Notes under the pieces: model-generated
Told to the model about the DNA's origin: nothing
Seen by the model: the letters and a program-made list of their open reading frames with translations, nothing else
Database searches by the model: none
Assembly (NCBI GenBank): GCA_003508835.1
Contig: PUFA01000006.1
Location: 4,154,001 to 4,218,000 of the forward strand
Direction: 5' to 3'
DNA from: Eonycteris spelaea
Lineage: Eukaryota; Chordata; Mammalia; Chiroptera; Pteropodidae
Length of the DNA stretch: 64,000 nucleotides
Shown: positions 33,001 through 43,149 of the stretch, piece by piece
Layout: each line of letters opens with the position of its first letter
Numbering within the stretch: position 1 is the first letter of the stretch
Made by a program: the position numbers and the translations under genes

Positions 33001-33339
33001 TCTTGAAGGTTCCACCTGAGGCCGATGTTCACAGAGCCCTGAGACCTCCTTGCAAAATATTAAAGTAGTTTGGAATTCTAAAGAGCCGTGACTGTTAGGA
33101 GGAGTCCAAAAGAGAGTGAGGTTTCCAGGAGATTTCTTCCCTCAGCTGCCCTCTCCTTGCCAGGTCTCCCCAGGCCCCCCAGACCATGGAGACAGCAGAC
33201 TCCATCAAGCCACAGAGCTTGAGTCTATGGTGAGCCCCCAAGTTCTCCCCCAAACTGCTCCTGGGTTCGCTGTCTTCCCCTTGCCAGCAGTGGCCCCAGC
33301 AGCGGACAACAAGTAGCTGTGGATGAAAGCGGCAAGTGC

Positions 33340-33500
33340 CAGCCCTATCAAGGACTTACTGTGTGACCCTGGACTGGTCATTCACCTCAGTTTCCCCATC
33401 TGCAAAATGGAGATCACAACACCCACCCCAGAGTTGGCATGAGACTGAAAAAACATAGAGAAGGACTGGTATAGCCACTGAGGAACTGTAAATATTTCTC
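33340..33500 (+). mobile_element. MIR SINE
   Basis: Well-kept sense core: 'cttactgtgtgaccctggac', 'tcacctcagtttccccatct', 'gcaaaatggagatcacaaca'. Confidence 0.85.
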
Positions 33501-33699
33501 TCTCTGGCTCACAGCTCAACCTTGCCCTGTGTCCCTGAGTGCATGGCAGACGTCTCTACCTCCTCGGCCTGAGTTGTTGTCATGACCCCACAGTATGAGA
33601 AACTCTGGTAGGAGAGGCCATGGACTCCTAGTGAATTAGGATAATCAGAGCAACCAGCCCAACTGAGGCGCCAAGAGGAGGCTAACAGCTAGAGGAGGC

Positions 33700-34085
33700 C
33701 TCCCGTGTGCCAGGAGCCACGCTGCGTGTGCCCTCTCATTTCATCCGGAGAGCCCCACTCTGCAGTCGTCCGCAGTTTCCCATTTGGCAGATGGGGGAAC
33801 TGAGGGTTTCTGCTGAAGGAGCCACACAGGGTTGTTGTGAGGATAATAATAATAATAATAATAGCAAATATAATAATAATATTTATCAAGCACTTACTAA
33901 GTGCAGCCTCTATGCTAAGTGATTCTATAGTTCTCCCTTGATCCTTAATTAACCTGAAAGGTTGGGATTGTTTCAGATGGGGCAACAGAGGCTCACAGAC
34001 GTGAAATGACTTTCCCCGGGTTGCAGAGGCAGGATCTAAGCCAGAGTTTTCCAACCCTACAGCCAGTGTTTTCACTGCGGCAACT
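33700..34085 (-). mobile_element. Two antisense MIR copies separated by an (ATA)n repeat
   Basis: 33700-33835 ends in 'cagatgggggaactgagggt'. An (ATA)n run follows at 33843-33888. 33880-34085 runs 'tatttatcaagcacttacta', 'gcaacagaggctcacagacg'. Microsatellite growth beside the MIR A/T-rich tail is usual. Confidence 0.8.
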
Positions 34086-34654
34086 GCTTTCTCTCACCTG
34101 GTTGCTGCCTGCACAGGTGGGTGATGCCAAATATGGGTGGCACAGATTGCCCCGGCCAAGTGTGGCTGACAGGGAAGCAGCTTGTTTTATGAAACACATT
34201 CAGCCACACACTTAACTTTTATACTTTAATCCTAGCAATTTGATACTTGGGTTCGACTAAGTGAGGACGAGCCAAAAATGTGGTCCATGTAAATGATGTC
34301 ATCCCACCCTCCTAAGCTTTCATCACCCAGGTGCCAAGAGATGGCCCCTTTGGGTGGCCTGGCCCTGCCCATTGCCCTGGGACCTTTGTTCAGCCCCAGC
34401 TTGAATTGCAGCCACTTCTCCACCACTCTTCTGGGTGCTACACATGGCTGAGCATGGCCCCACTACCATAACTGCAGCTCTAGCTGCAGGGCCCAGGAGA
34501 CTCATGTGTATCCAGGCTCTCTCTGCAGCTGCCCTTCGGAGGCCCCCTCAGTTGACAAAGGGACCTAATGCTGTACACACCCTCCCCAAGCCTGGCTCTT
34601 TTACATACTTGTCCTGAGCCTTCAGTTTATCTCCTGTCCTCCCCGCTTCCATGT

Positions 34655-34990
34655 GGAGGGAGCATAAGAATTGAGCCCAGCAGGCCTGGGTTAGTATCCT
34701 GTGACCATGGCCACTTCTTCCTGAGCCTCAGTTCCTTAGTCATTAGGCTACATAGGCCATCCCTACTTCGCTGGACCATTATGAGGATGATAATAATGAC
34801 AAGGATAATAACGAGATTATTTATCAATGGCCTATCAAGTGCAAGCTCTATGCTAAGTGATTCCACGGCTCTTACTGATCCTTTATCAACCTGGGGAGAT
34901 GGCTATTATTTCATCATCATTCCCATTTCACAGATGAAGATGTAGTAACAGAAGTCCCCAGCACATAGCAGGCACTCGACAAGTGCTTTT
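34655..34990. mobile_element. MIR cluster: sense, antisense and a sense tail
   Basis: 34655-34790 is sense ('cctgagcctcagttccttag'). 34800-34935 is antisense ('aagctctatgctaagtgatt', 'catttcacagatgaagatg'). 34945-34990 resembles a sense tail ('agcacatagcaggcactcga'). Confidence 0.7.
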
Positions 34991-35194
34991 TTTCTTATAG
35001 CTGCTGTCTTTTCGTCAGTCTTAATTCATGAATTAAATTGGCTATGGTCAAGCCAAGCCAGGGCATACAACCATTCTTCCCACCTGGACATCTGTAGGTA
35101 TCCAGCTTGCTTTGTGACGTTAGTATGACAAACTGGATGCCCAGGCTGGTTGCCCGTTCTCAGCTATTTCATCCTGAGAACCCTCCTGAGAACT

Positions 35195-35330
35195 TGTGAA
35201 GAGACAGTTCTGGGCTCAGGAGACGTGGCATCAAACCAATGTTTTACGTAACTCCTCTGAACCTCAGTTTCTCTGTGAATATCTCAGAGTCGGTGGTTGT
35301 AAAACAAGCCACAGAGTAGGTACTCCCAAA
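35195..35330 (+). mobile_element. MIR SINE fragment
   Basis: 'ctgggctcaggagacgtggc', 'aactcctctgaacctcagtt' in sense order. Confidence 0.6.
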
Positions 35331-35339
35331 CTGTTGGCT

Positions 35340-35810
35340 GCACAGCCTCTTCATCCAATTTAGTAAAAATACTGACCAGTGCAATACACAAGGGAGCCAT
35401 AAACACAGGGAGCAAACCAGGGTTAAGTGTGGTGGATGGGGCAGGCTCTCCTGTCGGGGCTGGACAGGCCCTTTGCCCCCACAGTGCGGCAGGTGCAGCC
35501 CTCTTTGCCTGCTGGGAAGCATAGCGGTAAATCTTGTATTCAACTGCAGCAACTACCTTCAGTTTAGGTTTATGGTTCATTCTCTTCTCAATTTTATCAC
35601 AAACCTCTCCTCCTTTTCCTCACTTAATGACCCTATTGTTACTGTATATGTAATTTTATGAAAATTAGAATCTACCAAAGCCCCTTTTTTGGAAGTAGAC
35701 GTGACATAAAAGGTAGGTGAGGGCAAGAAGCAGAGTTGTGAGCAGTCAGTCCCAGGGTGAAGACAGAACCAGGGCACCACCCTCGCATACCTGATAAATA
35801 AATGCCTAGC
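35340..35810. other. Unique intergenic DNA
   Basis: Short open frames of up to 100 codons overlap on both strands without domains. No repeat family was recognised. Confidence 0.35.
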
Positions 35811-35814
35811 ATCC

Positions 35815-36010
35815 TTTGAAACTCAGCTGTTGCCTCCTCTGAGAAGCCTCCAGGGCCCCTGTGGATATACCAGTTCTTCCTCCTCCGTTCCTGGTACACT
35901 TTCCTTGTTCTCCTCATTCTTGGCTGTAATTATGTTTCACTACTAGTCTGTGAGGTCCTCTAGCACTGGGCCTTTATCCCACTAATTTCTCAGGCCCAGC
36001 ACAGGACCTG
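35815..36010 (+). mobile_element. L2 LINE, 3' end
   Basis: 'actcagctgttgcctcctct', 'gagaagcctccagggcccct', 'agtctgtgaggtcctctagc' and 'cccagcacaggacctg' follow L2 order. Confidence 0.75.
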
Positions 36011-36039
36011 AATGGGTCAGGGTGGGTGGGGAAAGGGGA

Positions 36040-36480
36040 TATGAGAGGCTCCACAAAGGTGAACCATTTGAGCTGGGAATACATCTATTTGGCAGGTACT
36101 GATATACAGCCCAGAGCTTTGGGAAGAATCGTGGACAAGAGATATGAATTTGGGAGTCTTTGCACAGAGATGGTGAAATTGTGGGAATGGCTAAGCCCTG
36201 GGGGATGATGTGGAACAAGATATGGAGAGAGCTCATGTAAGAAATCCTAGTCAGTTAGGGGCCCTCTAAGTGGAGCCTGAAGACACTTAAGAGAGCAAAA
36301 GGGGGATGCTGAAGGACGCCAGCAGATTAGGGGGAGCAGAGCAAGGGCAAACGACAAAGAATTCTGGGAAGGAGAAGCCAGAGAGCTAACAAAGGGTGGA
36401 CTCTTGAAAGCCAAGAGAAGAGAGTGGTTAAAGGAGAAGGAACTAGTAGTGCAAATGTTACAGACAGTCAAGAAAGGGAA
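36040..36480. mobile_element. Ancient interspersed repeat, family not assigned
   Basis: 'gagatatgaatttgggagtc' followed by 'aagccctgggggatgatg', 'gaagccagagagctaac' and 'aagagagtggttaaaggag' resembles a widespread old mammalian repeat also present at 60040-60715. Confidence 0.45.
36231..36296 (+). repeat. Dispersed direct repeat, copy 1
   Basis: Shares about 60 bp with 36600-36656: gtaagaaatcctagtca, then ggggccctctaagtggagcc and tgaagacacttaagag. Copy 1 has four extra bases (gtta). Confidence 0.9.
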
Positions 36481-36599
36481 GCTTAAATGCATGTGCTATA
36501 GTATATACTTTCTCAGACCAGTGCAGGCCAAAAAGTGATTCCGTAACTATCCCTACCATTTGCCAGTAGCCCCCAGCAAGGGAAAGGCCAGCCACTGAA

Positions 36600-36656
36600 G
36601 CTCGTGTAAGAAATCCTGGTCAGGGGCCCTCTAAGTGGAGCCTGAAGACACTTAAG
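36600..36656 (+). repeat. Dispersed direct repeat, copy 2
   Basis: Same orientation as copy 1, 369 bp downstream, with only a few differences. Sequence beyond the shared core does not align. Confidence 0.9.
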
Positions 36657-36684
36657 AGGCAATATGGAGGTGGGCAGGGACTGA

Positions 36685-36850
36685 ATCTGGTACACCTGCT
36701 GAGTCCCTGAACAGCTCTGAGCCTCAGTTTCCACATCTTTGAACGGGGATAACATCCAAACTTTAATCAGGGTTGTCTAAGAACTGGAATATGTCACTGT
36801 AAGATACTTGGTACATAGTGTGCACTTGACAAAAGTTAGTGCTCTCAATC
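36685..36850 (+). mobile_element. MIR SINE
   Basis: 'ctctgagcctcagtttccac', 'tttgaacggggataacatcc', 'tacttggtacatagtgtgca' in sense order. Confidence 0.75.
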
Positions 36851-37149
36851 TTTATTTTAATATTACGATGTCTATCCCTGATGATGATCCTGAATCAAGA
36901 AAAAGGAGGTGTGAATTCACGTCAGTTATCCTTTTGGGAGGAATACAGGGAATGGTGCAATATACTTTAGAAAGATTCACCATAGAAATCACATCTGATT
37001 TCTTTTGGAAGATGGTTGGTCTTAGTGATGGGGTACCCCAGACATGATCACCAAGCTCCCCTCCAGCCGCATCATCCTGTACTCTTCCCTGAGAGGAGTG
37101 GTCATCTGTGGATGATGTCTCCATTCAGAGGACAGTGGAGAGCCTCCCC
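36851..37149. other. Unique stretch, no gene recognised
   Basis: A 79-codon open frame spans 36808-37047 but starts inside the MIR copy, has no recognisable domain and no splice context. I see nothing else. Confidence 0.4.
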
Positions 37150-37260
37150 TATTCCAGACTCAGAAACAGAGATTCTGTCAAATAAAGTGATTTGCTCAAA
37201 GTCACACAGGTGACAGATGAAGGGAGGAAGCCTCAGGCGATGGGATGTCTGGGTTTTACT
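37150..37260 (-). mobile_element. MIR SINE fragment
   Basis: 'gtgatttgctcaaagtcaca' and 'caggtgacagatgaagggag' are antisense MIR. Confidence 0.7.
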
Positions 37261-37579
37261 CTAACGCATCCAGGTGGAGCAGGAACAAGAACAGGGAGTG
37301 TCTGGGACCTGACTAGATAACCACCCACCATTGCGAGACAGCTCTGAGGAGAAAGACCAGACACCTGGGCAGATGGAGGCGTTTTCACCCTACTGCAGAC
37401 ACACCTCAAAACACTGCCATCACCTGACCTTGTCTGTTACTTAGGGAAGAAGTCATGACAAAGAAGGGGGCAAGGTTGGGGGCTGCCTGTCTGCAACTGA
37501 GCCCCACTGGCATCCATGGTGGGCGGGAAGGCAGGAACAAGCAGCCAGCCTGCAAGATGAACCCAAAAGCCCCGGGAAT

Positions 37580-37865
37580 GGGGAAGAGGTCAGATCTCTC
37601 TGAGCTTCAGTTTCCTCATCTGGGCAACAGAGATAAGAAAATCTCCCTCAGGGGACTCCTAGAAAATACATAAGAGAGACCCCCAGGTGGTTTTTGGCAC
37701 AGAGTTGGTGCTTCTCTTTCCTCTCTCCTCATATTTGTCAGGCAAGAAAACTGATGCCCAGAGAGGGACAGTGACCTCTCTATGGTCACATATATAGTGA
37801 GCTAGTGATGGAACTAAGACTAGGACCCAGATCTCACAGTCATAGGCCCTGAACTTGAGGCACTA
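37580..37865. mobile_element. MIR (+) then MIR (-)
   Basis: 37580-37725: 'tgagcttcagtttcctcatc', 'ggcacagagttggtgcttct'. 37730-37865: 'gaaaactgatgcccagagag', 'gtgagctagtgatggaacta'. Confidence 0.8.
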
Positions 37866-37904
37866 GATTATCCTTTTTTTTTTTTCCTGAAATAGGCTGA
37901 TGTG

Positions 37905-38255
37905 TCAGCCACAGTACCCAAGCCAGTTCAGACCATTTTGATGTCAGTAAAATCTAGAACTGCCTCCATTGTCCAATACCACAGCCACTAGTCCCATGTG
38001 GTACTGAGCACTGGAAATGTGGCTAGTCTCAAATAAAATGTGCTCTAAGCATACAGACACACCAGGTTTTGAAGATGTTGTATGATAGTGATTATATGTT
38101 GAAATGATTAAATTCCAGCTTTATTGGGTTAAAAAAATAAAATATGGTTTTAAGTTAATGTTACCTATTTCTTCCTACTTTTATTAAGGTGATTACTAGA
38201 AGATTTCAAATTATACATGTGGCAACATTGTATTGGAATAGCACTGGTCTCAAAT
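37905..38255. mobile_element. hAT-Charlie element (MER5-like)
   Basis: 'attgtccaataccacagcca', 'ctagtcccatgtggtactga', 'gcactggaaatgtggctagt', 'ttgggttaaaaaaataaaat' and 'attgtattggaatagcactg' follow the order of the MER5/Charlie group. No transposase frame remains. Confidence 0.8.
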
Positions 38256-38339
38256 GCCAGAGGAGATAGGGCTGCTCTACTCTGTGCAGAGAGGACTGAG
38301 TTGAATTCTAGATACACATCTCAAGAGGCAAGTAGGTAG

Positions 38340-38740
38340 GAAGGATCATATCCAGAGAAAGGGAAGAGGATGGGGAAGGGACTCAGGAGGCCACAGCATT
38401 GTATAACTCAGGGACACTGCAGACATCATAGTCCTGTGGGGCTGTATTTTGTGACCCATGAACCATGTCACTGAAGGGACAGTTGAAGGACCTGGACTAG
38501 TTCCTCCTGGAGAAGCTATTTGGAGAGGGAACGCGATCACTGTCTCCAAATAGCAAAGGACAGTCACGGGGCCAAGGAGTCAGACGTGTTCTGTGTGGCC
38601 TCAAAAGAAGAGAGCTGGACTCTGAGGAGGAGCTCCAGGGAAGCAGACTTCCACTCAAGGGCAGGCCAGGACTGTCCCAGTGGGGTTGTGCTGCCTTCTC
38701 TGGGGGCACAGAGGTTGAATGGAGGGAGCCTGGTGGAATT
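38340..38740 (+). mobile_element. L3/CR1-type LINE remnant
   Basis: 'cctcctggagaagctatttg', 'atcactgtctccaaatagca', 'cagacgtgttctgtgtggcc', 'ctccagggaagcagacttcc' match the 3' region of ancient CR1-like LINEs, sense orientation. Confidence 0.55.
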
Positions 38741-38908
38741 GCCTTAGGAAGGGTTAGCATGGAAGGAAAAAAAAACGTTGCTAGATTACCTACAGTGGAA
38801 TCTGCCCCACACCTGGAGCCTCTGGAGCATTTCTAGGCTGGTGGCTGCTGCAGAACAGAGGGGATCCCTCAGTTTCCAGCCTAATAATAACACTACAATA
38901 ATCTCTTA

Positions 38909-39455
38909 CAGCAGTCCCCCCTATCCATGGAGGATACTTTCCAAGGTGCCCAGTAGATACCTAAAACTGTAGATAGTACTGAACTCTATATGTACTGTTT
39001 TTTCCTATACATACATACCTCTGATAAAGCTTAATTTATAAGTTAGGCACAATAAGAGATTAGCAATAATAACTAACAATAAAAAGAGAACAGTTATAAC
39101 AATATGCTGTAATAAAAGTTACGTGAAGGGTTTGGGGACCATTATTAAGTAAAATAAGTGGCACTTGAACACAAGCACTGTGATAGTAGGACAGTCGCTC
39201 TCATAACTGATAAGGCTACTGACTAATGGGTAGGTAGCATATACAGTGTGGAAACACTGGATAAAAGATGATTCACATTCAGGGCTGGACAGAGCAGGAC
39301 TGCTCGAGATGTCACCATGCTACTCAGAATAGTGCACAATTTAAAACTTATAAAATGGTGTATTTCTGGAAATTTCCACTTAATATTTTTGGGCCATGGT
39401 GGACCAGGGTAACTGAAACCATGGGAAGCTAAATGGCAGCTAAGAAGAACTACTG
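38909..39455. mobile_element. Tigger/pogo-type DNA transposon, non-autonomous copy
   Basis: Terminal inverted repeats CAGCAGTCCCCCC (left) and the reverse of gaactactg (right) are flanked by TA at 38907-38908 and 39456-39457, the Tc1/mariner target. Internal blocks match the copy at 48362-48960, with an internal deletion of about 100 bp near 39120. Subfamily name not assigned. Confidence 0.8.
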
Positions 39456-39457
39456 TA

Positions 39458-39665
39458 TTGAGCATCTACTATGTGCCAGGGAACTTTACACATATTATCA
39501 CTAATCTTCTCACCCAACCCTGATGAGGTGGCTTCCATTTTCCTTATTAGGTGAGTAGGAAAACTGAGGCTCAGAGAAGAGGACTAGACAAGGCAACTTG
39601 TCCAAGGTTACCCAGCCAGGAAGAGGTAGGACTTGAACCTGGTTTGGCTGATACCAGTGCCCACA
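39458..39665 (-). mobile_element. MIR SINE
   Basis: Near full-length antisense copy directly abutting the Tigger right end: 'tgagcatctactatgtgcca', 'gaaaactgaggctcagagaa', 'aggtaggacttgaacctggt'. Confidence 0.9.
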
Positions 39666-39739
39666 GGTGTGGGGCAGTCTTCCTTAGGGAGCTAGAGGGG
39701 CAAGGGCCAGCTGGAGCCCTGAGGGACTGGGTTGTTCTT

Positions 39740-40000
39740 CACGGGAAGCCAGGGCCCCACTGGGCTCTCCAATTAGCGAGAGCAGAGAAATCAGAGGCAG
39801 CAACAAGCTCTGCTAATGAGCTGCCACATTAAACAATGAGTCACACTTCCATACGGTGCCGCTCCAGCCCTAACCCGGAACAAACAAGCTGTGAGAAACA
39901 GTTTACAAAACAGCGAGGTGTGACTGTCTCCCTGCTGCCGCCCGCTGCTGCCACAAACACCGGCACTGCAGCCACCAACGTGCCCACCGCCCACAAGCAG
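39740..40000. promoter_or_regulatory. Candidate conserved element upstream of FOXO6
   Basis: Repeat-free block with clustered TAAT cores and SOX/AP-1-like words: ctccaattagcgag, ctctgctaatgagctgcc, cattaaacaatgagtcacac. It continues into a CpG-containing stretch with gctgccgcccgctgctgcc. It lies about 12.5 kb upstream of the FOXO6 start. Enhancer role is inferred. Confidence 0.4.
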
Positions 40001-40129
40001 ACACAGGCACAGAGGCAGGCCTGGAAGGCGGGCTCCAGAGCCAGCCCTGGCTTCTGAGCTCAGGGGAGTCCCTGAATGACCCAAGGACAGACCCCAAGTT
40101 GCAACTTCCACTGCCATTTTAGCCATTTC

Positions 40130-40320
40130 CTGGGACTTACGGGCTCTGTCATTTGGTCATTCTGTGACCCAAGGCAAGTGACAATCTCTGGGTCTCAGTT
40201 CCTTTACCCGATAATAAGATCTAGCTCATTTTATCAATTGTGATGATTCAATGTGATTATCACATAAACTGCCTACTGCTTGCCTGGCACACAGTAGGTA
40301 TGCAGTAAACCATGAATCCC
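40130..40320 (+). mobile_element. MIR SINE
   Basis: 'gacccaaggcaagtgacaat', 'ctgggtctcagttcctttac', 'ttgcctggcacacagtaggt'. Confidence 0.85.
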
Positions 40321-40514
40321 TTCCTCCCCCTTCCCATGGAAGGAATACAACGCAAAGCCAGTCTCATAGAATGCTCCCAATAATAGTGACTGTTTTCCTT
40401 TTCCTGTCCTATATTATATATTTTTTGTCCCCCTGGCTTACCCTCCTGCTGAACTATAGGATCCTGTGAGCGGGGAATGTCTTACTCATACCCGCACTCC
40501 CAGGACCAACTCAG

Positions 40515-40745
40515 GGAGGCAGCATGGTGAATTGGGAAGAGCAACAGGCTTTGGGGGCAGATCATGTCTCTGGCAGTTATTAACTGTGTTATTCTTGGAA
40601 GATATGGTAAGAACCATTTCTTGAACCCTATCCCGTGCCAGACAAGTGCTTCATGTACATTATGTAATTTCATGCAGTGAGGGGTATTATTATCCCATCT
40701 AACAGACGAGGAACTGCATTCTCAGAGTAGTTGAATAGCATGGTG
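40515..40745. mobile_element. MIR (+) then MIR (-)
   Basis: 'ggcagcatggtgaattggga' to 'ttattaactgtgttattctt' is sense. 'cccgtgccagacaagtgctt' and 'aacagacgaggaactgcatt' are antisense. Confidence 0.75.
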
Positions 40746-40964
40746 TAGTAGCTTGCAATGTGTCAGTTCAGCTCAGCTCAATTACATTTCCCAGAATTCC
40801 CTTTCCTGTATGTTATGGTTAGAATCTTCTAATGGTTCTGCTTCTTTAATTGAACTCTGATTGATATACATGGCACAGTTTCCACAGTATAAAGTTAGTG
40901 ATGAAGTTGGAATTCAAAATACATTTGCTTGCCATTCAGCTCTAGATTTTTCAACTATTCTACC

Positions 40965-41300
40965 CTGATAATAATAGCTAATACTTATATAGTAACTATA
41001 TGTCAGTTACATTTTAACTCATTTAATTCTCATAACAACCTTGTAAGGTAGTTTTTATTTTATCATTCCATTTTTACAGATGAGGAAACTGAGATACAGA
41101 GAGGTTAAATAATCTGTGCAAGGTCATACAACTAATAAATGTTTGGTTAGACAATCCATATTTTTATCTGTTACATTATTCTGCCTCTTGACTCTACTAT
41201 ACTACATCTCATTCTCTGAGCCTCATTTTTTCTCATCTGTAAAATGGGGGTGATATTACTTAATATAAAGATTATAGTGCTAATTAAATAATAAAATGTA
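40965..41300. mobile_element. MIR (-) then MIR (+)
   Basis: 40965-41200: 'tttaattctcataacaacct', 'cagatgaggaaactgagata', 'aggtcatacaactaataaat'. 41205-41300: 'ttctcatctgtaaaatgggg'. Confidence 0.85.
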
Positions 41301-41305
41301 GTTAC

Positions 41306-43040
41306 AGGGCTTCTGGGAAGATGAGATAACAGGGAGTGGATTTACCCTCTGTCCTAAGCAACTGAAAACCTAGATAAAATATATGAAACAACAGTTTTCA
41401 AACATTGAACATCACGCAACACAAAATAGCAATACCTGAGAGATGAGAAACTAATGAGGTAAGCCCTACAATTGCCAGCTTCTGCCTGGAGAGAGTTTCC
41501 AGGCTACAGCACAGGCAACAGGATCCCAGCTGTCTCCCTGTGTTAAGGAGACAGAGCCGGGAGTCTGGGGAGGCCAAAGCAACTAAAGTTCACAGGAAAG
41601 GAATTTCAGAGAAGAGAGCTTGCAGAGAGAGAACTTCAAAGATCTGCTGAGAGTTCTCCCTAAAACCATCAGCTGAATATTGAACAGCACTTGTTTGTGA
41701 GGAAACTACATAAGTTTGAAGAAAGACTATCCCAATGGAGCAGAGGAAACAACTTCCAAAGTACACACAAGACCTGGAATGGTTTGTATCCCTACCAACC
41801 AGAGTGAAAACCTCATTAATCACAGGGCATCAAGTTGATTCCTTGGAAGGGCATTGCTTCAGTAGTGGGGTTGAGGGTGGAGGTCCTACCTAATAAAGTT
41901 GAAAAGCAAGTCCATCATAATTAAACTATTTTCGAACAATGTGACAGCTTCCTAAAACAAAGCTCAAAATATTTTAAGAATATTAAAATGGCAACTATAT
42001 AACAAGGTAAAATTCACAATGTCTGGCACCCAACCAAAAACTACTATGCATGTAAAAAAAAAAAAAGCTGGAAAATACACCCCATAATGAATAAAAAAGT
42101 TAATCAATAAAAACAGACCCCAAAATAACCCAGAAGGTAGAATTACTACATAAGGATATTAAAACAGTATAACAATTTAACTACTTTCATATGCTCAAGA
42201 AGCTATTGTAAAGATAGATCAAATCAACTTCTAGAACATGAAAAATACAATGTCTGATATGAAAAAATACACTGGATTGGATTAATAGCAGATTTAATTA
42301 TATAGAAGAAGGGATTCATAAATTTGAGTACATAGCATTTGAAACTATCCAAAAGGAAATATATATAGAAAAATATTTTTAATAGATGGATCATCAGTGA
42401 GCTATGGCACAACTCCAAGAGGCTTAATATATATGTAACTGGACTCCCCAAGGAGTAGGGGAGCAGAAAAATGTTGAAGAAGTAATAGTCAAAACATTTC
42501 CAACTTTGATAAAAACTATAAACCATTAATTCAAAATCTCAATAAACATTAAGCACAAGAAATATGAATAAACTTCACCAAAGCAAGTTTAATATTACAA
42601 CTTTATAATAATAAAGTTGTTTAAAACTAGTGATAAAGAGAAAATATGAAAAGCAGCCATGGGGTGGGGGGAACATGTCACATAAAAAGGACTAAATAAG
42701 AATGACATCAGACTTTTCATCAGAAACAATTTAAGTCAGAAGACAGTGGTACAACATCTTTAAAGTGCTGAATGTAAAAATAAAACAAAACCATCAACCT
42801 AGAATTCTATTACCAGTCAAAATATATTTCAAAACAAAGGTCAAATAAAGACATTTTTAAAAATGAAAAAAAAAACAGAAATAATGAATCACCAGCAGAC
42901 CTACAGTACAAGAAATGTTATAGGAAGACCTTGAGACAGAAGGGAAAATGATACCAGATGGAAATCTGGATCTACACAAAAGAATGAGGACTTCTGGAAA
43001 TGGTAACTATGTGAGAAAAGATGAAATACTTTTTTCCTTA
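41306..43040 (+). mobile_element. HAL1-type retroposon (ORF1-only L1 derivative), decayed
   Basis: It starts with 'gcttctgggaagatgagata' and continues 'cacaatgtctggcacccaac', 'gaaaaatacaatgtctgata', 'aaatacactggattggatta', 'catcagacttttcatcagaa', 'caacctagaattctattacc' and 'ggaaatctggatctacacaa'. This is the order of the HAL1 5' UTR and ORF1-like body. Many stops and indels break the ORF1 frame, so no protein is made. Confidence 0.75.
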
Positions 43041-43149
43041 TTTAAAAAGGATTCTTAAAGGACAGTGTATTGGTTAAAGTAAAAAAAAATTTAATAACAA
43101 GTATTCTGGCTTTATAATATATGTAAAAGTAAAATTGTGACGATAGCAT

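Noticed and set aside
36808..37047. 79-codon frame MVHSVHLTKVSALN...
   Set aside because: It begins in a MIR copy and shows no known domain or exon boundaries.
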